Of a stretch of 64,000 nt of DNA, positions 36,452 through 45,898 are shown piece by piece. The notes under the pieces are model-generated. The model saw nothing but the letters and a program-made list of their open reading frames with translations, was not told the origin of the DNA and searched no databases. The position numbers and the translations under genes are program-made. The number at the start of each line of letters is the position of its first letter. The first letter of the stretch is position 1. Source of the DNA: Dryas octopetala (taxonomy: Eukaryota; Streptophyta; Magnoliopsida; Rosales; Rosaceae); NCBI GenBank assembly GCA_963921425.1, contig OY992840.1, positions 2,854,501-2,918,500 of the forward strand. The letters run 5' to 3'.

Positions 36452-38629
36452 TGATGAGTGTGCATTTTGCATCACTTTATGATACTAATTCCTTAACCTA
36501 GAGTGTTAGAACTTGATATTTTGTGTTTCTTGTCTTGTTTTTGTATTTTCAGGTCAAATTAAGCAGAAATGAGAAAAAGAAGCAAATGAAGCCATTTTGG
36601 GACATTTCCTGGTCAAACCAGGAAAACGAGTGAAATCCTGGTCAAACCAGGAAAAGTGCAGAAATCCTAGTCAAATGAGGATTCCTAGTCACACTAGGAA
36701 ACATCAAGTCCAGAACCATCATTGCGGAGCCAGAAATGTGAAATCCTGATTCGAATAGGAAATCCTGGTTGAACGAGGAAACCTAACCCAACTAGGGAAA
36801 GGAGTCCTAGTGACACTAGGAGACCCCAGGGGCAATAAGGTCATTACGAGAAGTCGAAATGGATAAGGAATCTCTCATTTTCAAGGAATCCTAGTTGCAC
36901 CAGGAAATGTTGGTCAAGGTTCTAGAAGCTTCCAGAAGGTGGTGGACATCTATGGAAATGAATGGAAGGAAGAAATGAATTTGAATTCAAATGGAAATGA
37001 GGGGCAAAATGGGAAGTCAAAAGTGGAAGGCCCATGGGCCCTAGGGATGCCGAACCAAGATGGGCCATGCATGCACATGCATGGGCCCAAACCCTAGCAA
37101 CCCAAAGGCCATGCGCAAGCCCAAGGTGGCAAGCCCAAGGTGGAAGCCCATGGAGTGAAACCCTAGCCCATCTTGTGCAAGCCACTGAAGCCCAACATGC
37201 AAGCCCAAAGCCCAAGACCAGCAGCCCATGCGCAAGGAAGGGACCCTAGCTGGGCTAGGCGTGAATCACTTAAGCCCAAGGAGCAAGCCATCCCGCAAGC
37301 CCACATGCTCCTAACCCTAGCTACTGCCGCAAGAAACCCTAGCCTTGCCTCACAAGGATTTCTCCTCTATAAATATATCTTATACCTTCAGACCTGAGGA
37401 CCCTTCTCCTAGTTTATTTTTCTGTTTTCATTAGTTTATTTTCAGTTTTAGATTTCAGAAAAGTGAGAGAGAGCTAGCCGAAATTGAGAGAGAGAAGAGG
37501 GATTGGCGTGGCAGCAAGGAAGGAGGACCCTTTGCTGCAAGCCCTAGCTCACCCTAGCCGTGAGCCAATTGCTTGTGGAGGTTGCCTTCTCTCTTGCCTT
37601 GCCGCAGCCCCTCTCACTTGGTTTCTTTAATTTTTCTTCTAGTTTTCTGATTCCATGTTAGTTTATGTTTCTGAATTAATTAGCTTGTGATTCTGATTTC
37701 AATCCGTGTGTGCCTTTAAATTCATTAACTTTGCGTTTTTGATCTCTTTAGCAAGCATGAATTGGGATTTCATTATTTATTGTTGCTGTTTCTTTTATTT
37801 ATTTTATTTAATTATGTAGGTTAGTTATTTATCTTGCATGTTAGTTGTAGGTTTATTAATGGATTTGCATGTTCTAACAAATCGTTTATCCGTCTCTTGG
37901 TCTGTTAGTTTGATGTTTGCACGTATTAAATTTCCACTATCTATTAGAACCCCTGTCACTAGTTGTTTGCATCCTTTGACTGGCCACCTTAGGGTAATTG
38001 CATCTAGTTTATCTGTTAGGTTTAGCTGTGAAATAGTCAAAGACACTAAACCACAAGTAACAAGGGAATAAAGGATTATTCTTGGTAGTGGGGTTGGGCG
38101 ACCTCTATAAGGAAATAGTCAAAGCTTATATGTTGTGCATGTTTGACGTTCTCATAAAACTTAATGACTCCTGCATGGGTAACAGCTGCCTTAGCTTGAA
38201 CTAGGGAACATGTAGGTTAACTGGCTAAGGAAGGCCCAAGAAGCTCTTAGTTTATGCATTAGGAGAACAATGGCGAGAAAGTAACTAGCCAAACCTTTTT
38301 AGCTGTCAAACTTTAATATGTTGTGTTCAAATTAACTGTCATTAGCCTTGGATGGTTATTGCATGCTTATCTGATTTGAAACCGAAAACTTAACATTGCA
38401 AGATAGAATAAGGTGTGTGTGCGTGTGGTGATGTGTGTGTGTGTTCCATCTTTTCAAAACCCCCCATTTAGTTATTCTAGTGATTAATTGCATTGATTTA
38501 TTGTATATTAACCATTCCCTGTGGGATCGACCTCGTGCTTGTACGCTTTGCTACTGATGCGATTCGTGCACTTGCGAGTAAACTTAGAATGAGGTAATTG
38601 TTTATTTTATTCTAAGAAAACATTCAACA
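36452..38629 (+). repeat. 5' LTR of A, 2178 bp
   Basis: TGATGAGTG...CATTCAACA. TATAAATA at 37368-37375 with AAACCCTAG about 35 bases upstream; U5 block near 38521. Compared with the 3' LTR it lacks about 117 bp near 37695 (between TTCTGA and TTCTAATTT-like sequences) but has 14 extra bases near 37125. It also has scattered substitutions, so this copy is not brand new. Confidence 0.93.
36608..36904 (+). repeat. Cluster of nine 15-bp dyads in U3
   Basis: Nine units of the form CCTRRT-NNN-AYYAGG at 36608, 36637, 36666, 36684, 36745, 36764, 36782, 36806 and 36890, several of them imperfect. The first is flanked so that its arms reach nine bases (TTTCCTGGT / ACCAGGAAA). Every U3 in the window carries a related cluster. 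Arm changes are often paired (CCTGGT..ACCAGG versus CCTAGT..ACTAGG). Function unknown; possible roles are binding sites for a dimeric protein or RNA hairpins. Confidence 0.75.
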
Positions 38630-38635
38630 AATTTT

Positions 38636-38653
38636 TGGCGACGTTGCCGGGGA
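38636..38653 (+). other. Primer binding site of A (tRNA-Asp, 17/18)
   Basis: TGGCGACGTTGCCGGGGA, one mismatch to the tRNA-Asp complement (position 6), six bases past the LTR end. Confidence 0.9.
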
Positions 38654-38813
38654 ATGGTGTCTAATATCCATGAATTGGTGTAATTAGTCATTAGAATTAG
38701 GTTATATTAGCTAGAGTTCAGTTTTTGTTAATTTTTAGTTTTTAATAAATGCCATGCCTTAATTTGCATTCTTTCTACTGATTATGTGTTTTTCTCTTGA
38801 TTATGTGTGTTTT

Positions 38814-40939
38814 ATGAACCCTGAACTTGTTGCAAGGTTGGAGAGGCTCAAGAACGAAGCTTTAGGTACATCACAAGTCAGCCCGAACCTAGTGCATCAG
38901 ATTCGAGTAGTGAAGAGACTGAGAGTGTCAAAATGGCTGAAGCAAATGAGATGATGCCGCAGCCCCTGAGCCATTTTTCAGCACCTTCGCTGCCCACTCA
39001 ACCATCGTGCATTCGGTATGCAACCATAGCCACTGATTTCGAAATCAAGAGTGGTCAGATTCACTTGTTGCCGAGCTACCATGGGCTGAATGGGGAGGAT
39101 CCGATCCACTTTTTGAAGGATTTTTCCGGGGTTTGTGAAGCCAATTGAGGGGCCTGAATGCCGATCAGTACCGTTTGAGGATGTTCCCTTTTGCGCTTAA
39201 GGACAAGGCAAAGAGGTGGTTGTATTCGCTGCCCAGTGGTTCTATTTCGACATGGGATGATCTTTCAAGCAAGTTCCTGAACAAGTTCTATTCCATTTCC
39301 AAGACAAATTCGATTCGGAAGGAGATCCTTGGATTTGTGCAGAAAGCGGACGAGCCATTCCATGAGACTTGGGACCGATTCAATGAGTTACTTACTAGCT
39401 GCCCACACCATAACCTATCTCCTTGGTATGTGATTTGTTGTTTTTATCAGGGATTATTGGAGAGAGACCAAGCCAAGGTGGATTCGGCATGTGGTGGTGC
39501 ATTCATGTCAAAAACGGAGGATGAGGCTACAGAATTGTTTGAGTCGCTTTCTTTGAGTTCTCAACAATGGGTTTCCAATCGTGCAAGAGGAGGACCAAAG
39601 AGAGGGTTGTATGAGGTAGCTGATGTGCCGAACACCATGGAGGGACAGATTTTGGAAATAGAGACTATGGTGCAGAAGTTATCTTTGGCTCAAGAGAAGA
39701 TGATGGGTATGCAAGAACAAGGAGGTGATGTGGAACACGTGAATCAGGTTGGGAATTATCCTAGGGTGCCATATGATCCATTTTCTAACACTTATAACCC
39801 TGGATGGAAGAACAACCCTAATTTCAGGTGGAGCAACAACAATGGACAGCAAGCTAGTGAGAGCACCAACAAGCCATATGTGCACCCTAATGCCGAGAGG
39901 TCTAGCTTGGAGGACAAGATTGCTCAGATTGCTCAAAGCACCACTTCCCTTGCTCAGAGTACCAATGCCTTCATGAACCGTACCGAGCAGCAGATGCAAG
40001 CCAATTCGAAGGCTATTGCACATTTGGAGAGTCAAATGGGTCAGATTGCCACTACTTTGGGTCAGAGAGAGAAGGGGAAATTGCCAAGTCAGCCCATTGT
40101 CAACCCGAAGAATGAGGAGCATGTAAATGCTATTTTGAGGACTACTCCAAGAAAGAGAGTTAGAGTGGTCAAGACTAAGGAGGTGATTGAGATCATGGAT
40201 AGTGAGGAAGAGGAGGATCCGGAAATGATAGAGGAGAAAGCTGATACACGTGTGATTCCCCTCATTCCGGACATCGACATCACCAAATTTCCAGCAACCA
40301 TGAGGGAATTGAAGTCTATTGAGAAGAAGGTTGAGGAGCAGGGGGCATAGTCACAACGTTCCTAGGGAGATTTGTGGTTATCTCTTTGCATCTTTTCCAA
40401 GAAAGAAGAAGGATCCAGGCTCGTTGGTCATACCATGCAGCATAGGGGAGTATGAGATCGCCAATGCCTTAGTTGACAATGGCTCAGCTATCAATGTCAT
40501 GCCGCTGGTTGTGTTCGAGAGGCTTGGATTTGAGGAGGCTGATTTGCAACCGTTTGATTTGGACATTCGCTTCGCCAACTCTTCAGTCCAGAAAGCTCGT
40601 GGTATGCTTGTGGATGTTTTGGTTAAATGTCGTAAATTACTAATTCCCTCTGATTTCATAGTGCTAGATGTGCCGAGACTTCCGGGCGACGTTTCTATTA
40701 TTCTTGGGAGACCATTTTTGTGCACCTCTAACATGGAGTACAAAGCATTGGAGAGTACCATGAAGATTCGGCACTACACCAAGCAAGAGGTGTATTTGCT
40801 CACTTACGAGATGCCAGAAAACGAGGAGATCACTTTTTATGGAGAGGAGAAGTCAGAGATGGAGAGCTTCTTCAGTTCGTTCTTAGGGAGTGCCGAGAGT
40901 AGTAATGGCAAAAAGAGGAAGAGGAAAGGACGCAAGTAA
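38814..40939 (+). pseudogene. gag-protease pseudogene of A (three frameshifts)
   Basis: Same gene as in B. Start ATG 38814 (MNPELVARLERL). Relative to B, one base is missing near 38894 and four bases near 39137 (producing a TGA at 39146-39148), and one base is gained near 40342 (GGGGG run, followed by TAG). The long middle frame 39145-40350 holds the Gag core (RWLYSLPSGSISTWDDL, FLNKFYSISKTNSIRKEILG, SCPHH) and a Q/N-rich linker with coiled-coil-like repeats (AQIAQSTTSLAQS). The frame 40319-40939 holds the retropepsin: DNGSAINVMPL near 40480-40510, DFIVLDVP, ILGRPFL near 40705, then a basic tail ending at TAA 40939. No zinc knuckle. Without the breaks it would be roughly 700 codons, with no room for polymerase. 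Confidence 0.9.
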
Positions 40940-42954
40940 AGGAGATGGCAATGTCAGGCTGAAGACAGAAAAACAAGCGCTTATTGGGAGGCAACCCAAG
41001 TTTTTGTTTCGAATAATGGAGGAGGAGTCATTGAGGACCAAGGAGGCCGCGCCTACCCTTGGAGTGTCCACGCTTGCGTACGCAAGTAAACAGTTTCTTT
41101 ATTTCGCTTCATAAGACAATTTTTCATTTTGGTGTGTTTATTTGGTTTTGGATATTTGCAATTTCCCGTTTCGCTTAATTTGATCATTCTTGCATTTATT
41201 TCATATACATTGAGGGCAATGTATCATTTAAGTGTGGGGGGAAGGGCAATTGTCATTTGTTAGTGTTTTTAGGTTAGAACAAGTGTTTAGGGTGTTTTAA
41301 GTGTTTTTGAGTGTTTTTAGAAAAAAAAAATAATAAATTTTTCGTTTTTAGTGTTTTTAGGTTAGGAAAAAACTTTTTCTTTTGTTTTTAAACTTAGGGT
41401 GTCAAAACCCACATCAAAATGCACGTTTTCATTAGATCTCATTCACCTTAGTGATGGATGTGATTCTTTTGAAGTGTGCGACATCATTTTAAAAACAAAA
41501 AGTTTTTGAGTCATTTTGGTTGTTTCAGGTCGTTTTGAGTCCCCAACTAATTGATTTGAGTGTGCATGATTGTTATGAGCATGTTTTAGTATTGTGTGTA
41601 TATTTGGTGTTCTTTTCATTCTAATAGTGTTCCATAACATATCTTTCAATTCTATGTCATTTGGCCTTGTTGATATGAATTTAGGTTGTGATTAGCATTA
41701 CTAATGATTATATGCATAGTAGAGTAGACTTGCATGACCTAAGTGAGCTTTTGAGCCCTGTTCTTCAATTCTTGAGTGTTGCGCGCCACTCTGATTCTAT
41801 CATTGTCATATAAGTCGTTGTTTTGATCTCATTGTCTTTCATTTGGTCATTTGCTTGGAATATGCATAATCTTGAATCAATGAGCTAGAACTCTTTTCTT
41901 GTGTACACAAAGCATGTCGTATTTGCATAACTCTTGAGAAATGAATTTAGGCCCTGTTTGTGTACCCCATAGCCTGAAAAGCGTACCCATTACTTGTTTT
42001 ATCCTTAGTTACCCATTTTGAGCCTTTTTAAGCCGTTTTCTTTGTTACCCCATACCAAACCCTAAGTTTGGGGGTGTACACCCCTTTTACCCGTTTTACC
42101 CTTTTTATGGTATTGCAAGTTGTTTATATGTTGATTGAGGTGAAAAAGAAGTGAAAATGCATAGCTTATATAAAAAAGTGTTAGAAAAGTATGTATGCCG
42201 TGCCCAAAGAAAAGAAAAAGAAAAGAAATCAAAGAAAATAGATGGGACGGTTTCAAAAGAAAAAAAAATGAGCAAAAAGAGTTCAAATTGGGCTATGAAG
42301 TGCAAAGAAGCAAAGTATACCTCAAAAATGTTCTATTGGTGCTTGCAATTCCATGAATTTAGCCCTTTGTGTTTCCATTTCATTTCAATACCCTATCCTA
42401 GCCTAAGCCTTCATTATAACCCTATTAAAGCCCTAGTTGATCTCAAGAGGTGTGTATTATACTTATGTGGAGTCTATTTAAGAAAGGAGCCTATGGTTAT
42501 TGATTCTATTTCAAGCATTTCAATTCCTTTCATGAGATCAGTATTCTTTCTAAAATGTGCCTTTATTTCATGTACATATGTGAGCTAATTGTTTTTGTTA
42601 CATATTTCCTCTCACATATACTTTTGAGTGCACATATCAACCCAATTCTTGAGTGTTTATCATTGAGAGTATGCCATGGTGAGGATTGGAGTTGAATCTA
42701 TTATGTATGTATTGATTTAGTTTTGTTTGTCTAATACTTGGATTTGTGTCAAGGATGGCTTATATGACAATAAAGGAGCGAGGTATGTTATTTGATATGT
42801 TATTAGAATTTGAAGAACACAATTTATATGCCTTGCTTTCCTATGTGATTAATGGTTGTGCGCATGAATTCAGTTGTTGGGATGTTGGAGTCAGTCTTGA
42901 GTCTTTTCTTTCCTTTATTTGCTCGAGAACTAGCAAAATCTAAGTTTGGGGGTG
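40940..42954 (+). other. Non-coding 3' internal domain of A
   Basis: Begins with a block whose translation reads NVRLKTEKQALIGRQPK (about 40950-41000), which looks like the tail of an Athila-type pol polyprotein and is out of frame with protease. Then about 1.9 kb with no convincing gene. Landmarks: AAGTGTGGGGGG (41230-41241), AAGTTTGGGGG (42064-42074), arms GCCGTGCCC (42197-42205) and GGGACGG (42244-42250) around an A-rich loop, hairpin TTTGCT...AGCAAA near 42918-42937, and the 3' polypurine tract (42942-42954). Confidence 0.8.
42942..42954 (+). other. 3' polypurine tract of A
   Basis: AAGTTTGGGGGTG directly before the 3' LTR start at 42955; identical to the tract in C and D. Confidence 0.88.
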
Positions 42955-45235
42955 TGATGAGTGTGCATTTTGCATCACTTTATGATACTAATTCCTTAAC
43001 CTAGAGTGTTAGAACTCGATATTTTGTGTTTCTTGTCTTGTTTTTGTATTTTCAGGTCAAATGAAGCAGAAATGAGAAAAAGAAGCAAATGGAGCCATTT
43101 TGGGACATTTCCTGGTCAAACCAGGAAAACGAGTGAAATCCTAATCAAACCAGGAAAAGTGCAGAAATCCTAGTCAAATGAGGATTCCTAGTCACACTAG
43201 GAAACATCAAGTCCATAACCATCATTGCGGAGCCAGAAATGTGAAATCCTGATTCGAACAGGAAATCCTGGTTGAACTAGGAAACCTAACCTAACTAGGG
43301 AAAGGAGTCCTAGTGACACTAGGAGACCCCAGGGGCAATATGGTCATTACGAGAAGTTGAAATAGATAAGGAATCTCTCATTTTCAAGGAATCCTAGTTG
43401 CACCAGGAAATGTTGGTCAAGGTTCTAGAAGCTTCCAGAAGGTGGTGGACATCCATGGAAATGAATGGAGGGAAGAAATGAATTTGAATTCAAATGGAAA
43501 TGAGGGGCAAAATGGGAAGTCAAAAGTGGAAGGCCCATGGGCTCTAGGGATGCCGAACCAAGATGGGCCATGCATGCACATGCATGGGCCCAAACCCTAG
43601 CAGCCCAAAGGCCATGCGCAAGCCCAAGGTGGAAGCCCATGGAGTGAAACCCTAGCCCATCTTGTGCAAGCCACTGAAGCCCAACATGCAAGCCCAAAGC
43701 CCAAGACCAGCAGCCCATGCGCAAGGAAGGGACCCTAGCTGGGCTAGGCGTGAATCACTTAAGCCCAAGGAGCAAGCCATGCCGCAAGCCCACATGCTCC
43801 TAACCCTAGCTGCTGCCGCAAGAAACCCTAGCCTTGCCTCACAAGGATTTCTCCTCTATAAATATATCTTATACCTTCAGACCTGAGGACCCTTCTCCTA
43901 GTTTATTTTTCTATTTTCATTAGTTTATTTTCAGTTTTAGATTTCAGAAAAGTGAGAGAGAGCTAGCCGAAATTGAAAGAGAGAAGAGGGAGTGGCGTGG
44001 CAGCAAGGAAGGAGGACCCTTTGCCGCAAGCCCTAGCTCACCCTAGCCGTGAGCCAATTGCTTGTGGAGGTTGCCTTCTCTCTTGCCTTGCCGCAGCCCC
44101 TCTCACTTGGTTTCTTTAATTTTTCTTCTAGTTTTCTGATTCCATGTTAGTTTATGTTTCTGAATTAATTAGCTTGTGATTCTGAATTTATTTAATTGAG
44201 TTTCTAAATTTCATTAGTTATAGTTTTGGTTCTATTGAATGCATGTTTCAGATTCTAATTAGTTTATATTCTCTTTCAATCTAGTTTAGTTGTATTTCTA
44301 ATTTCAATCCGTGTGTGCCTTTAAATTCATTAACTTTGCGTTTCTGATCTCTTTAGCAAGAATGAATTGGGATTTCATTATTTATTGTTGCTGTTTCTTT
44401 TATTTATTTTATTTAATTATGTAGGTTAGTTATTCTATCTTGCATGTTAGTTGTAGGTTGATTAATGGATTTGCATGTTCTAACAAATCTTTTATCCGTC
44501 TCTTGGTCTGTTAGTTTGATGTTTGCACGTATTAAATTTCCACTATCTATTAGAACCCCCGTCACTAGTTGTTTGCATCCTTTGACTGGCCACCTTAGGG
44601 TAATTGCATCTAGTTTATCTGTTAGGTTTAGCTGTGAAATAGTCAAAGACACTAAACCACAAGTAACAAGGTAATAAGGGATTATTCTTGGTAGTGGGGT
44701 TGGGCGACCTCTATAAGGAAATAGTCAAAGCTTATATGTTGTGCATGTTTGACGTTCTCATAAAACTTAATGACTCCTGCATGGGTAACAGCTGCCTTAG
44801 CTTGAACTAGGGAACATGTAGGTTAACTGGCTAAGGAAGGCCCAAGAAGCTCTTAGTTTATGCATTAGGAGAACAATGGCGAGAAAGTAACTAGCCAAAC
44901 CTTTTTAGCTGTCAAACTTTAATATGTTGTGTTCAAATTAACTGTCATTAGCCTTAGATGGTTATTGCATGCTTATCTGATTTGAAACCGAAAACTTAAC
45001 ATTGCAAGATAGAATAAGGTGTGTGTGCGTGTGGTGATGTGTGTGTGTGTTCCATCTTTTCAAAACCCCCCATTTAGTTATTCTAGTGATTAATTGCATT
45101 GATTTATTGTATATTAACCATTCCCTGTGGGATCGACCTCGTGCTTGTAGGCTTTGCTACTGATGCGATTCGTGCACTTGCGAGTAAACTTAGAATGAGG
45201 TAATTGTTTATTTTGTTCTAAGAAAACATTCAACA
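42955..45235 (+). repeat. 3' LTR of A, 2281 bp
   Basis: TGATGAGTG...CATTCAACA, TATAAATA at 43857-43864, U5 block near 45128. Followed by GGTTT (45236-45240), the right TSD. It keeps the roughly 117 bp missing from the 5' LTR (about 44185-44300). Confidence 0.93.
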
Positions 45236-45898
45236 GGTTTGGGCCCATGCATGTGCATGCATGGCCCATCTTGGGTTAGGCATCCCTTAGGCCCATGGGC
45301 CCTTGAGTTTTGACTTCCCATTTTGCCCCTCATTTTCATTTGAATTTAAATTCATTTCTTCCCTCCATTTATTTCCATGGATGTCCACCACTTTCTAGAA
45401 GCTTCTGGAACCTTGACTTTGTAGAGTTGATTGTGACCAACATTTCCTGGTGCAACTAGGATTCCTTGAAAATGAAGGATTCCTTATCCGTTTCGACTTC
45501 TCGTAATGACCATATTGCCCCTGGGGTCTCCTAGTGTCACTAGGACTCATTTCCCTAGTTGGGTTAGGTTTCCTAGTTCAACCAGGATTTCCTGTTCCAA
45601 TCAGGATTTCTCATTTCTGGCTCCGCAATGATGGTTCTGGACTTGATATTTCCTAGTGTAACTAGGAATCCTCATTTGACTAGGATTTCCGCACTTTTCC
45701 TGGTTTGACCAGGATTTCACTCGTTTTCCTAGTTTGACCAGGAAATGTCCCAAAATGGCTCCATTTGCTTCTTTTTCTCATTTCTGCTTCATTTGACCTA
45801 AAAATACAAAAAAAAGACAAGAAACACAAAATATCGAGTTCTAACACTCTAGGTTAAGGAATTAGTATCATAAAGTGATGCAAAATGCACTCTCATCA
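45236..45898 (-). repeat. 5' LTR of B, U3-end segment right of element A
   Basis: After the repeated GGTTT, the B LTR resumes with GGGCCCATGC, as in the intact LTR L (31706 onward), includes the dyad cluster (about 45450-45745), and ends TCATCA at 45898. The following CTACA is the expected B TSD in H; its left partner is outside the window. Confidence 0.9.

Larger units (their letters stand above)
36452..45235 (+). mobile_element. Element A: complete gag-protease LTR retrotransposon, 8784 bp, TSD GGTTT
   Basis: The only full-length single element entirely inside the window. Order: 5' LTR (36452-38629), primer binding site (38636-38653), gag-protease pseudogene (38814-40939), GGGAGGCAACCCAA block, non-coding 3' domain, polypurine tract (42942-42954), 3' LTR (42955-45235). 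GGTTT flanks both ends (36447-36451 and 45236-45240). It has no reverse transcriptase, RNase H or integrase, so its mobility depended on relatives. Confidence 0.95.
25013..45898 (-). mobile_element. Element B: Athila-like gag-protease retrotransposon, interrupted by F, K, L and A
   Basis: Minus-strand order: 5' LTR (45898-45241 and 36451-34631), primer binding site (34624-34607), gag-protease pseudogene (34454-32338, continuing at 29855), 3' domain (29855-29208 and 27551-26154), 3' LTR (26153-25013, the rest off the window beyond F). Removing K, L and A at their TSDs restores collinearity with element A. The right flank CTACA (45899-45903) continues into H sequence. No reverse transcriptase or integrase is encoded. 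Confidence 0.88.

Noticed and set aside
36608-36904. Possible CRISPR-like array of repeats
   Set aside because: Units are imperfect 15-bp dyads at irregular spacing inside a plant LTR; there are no constant repeats with unique spacers and no cas genes.
42151-42588. 145-codon frame in the A 3' domain
   Set aside because: Low-complexity lysine-rich start over the A-rich hairpin loop; the frame is not kept in D, B, C or J.
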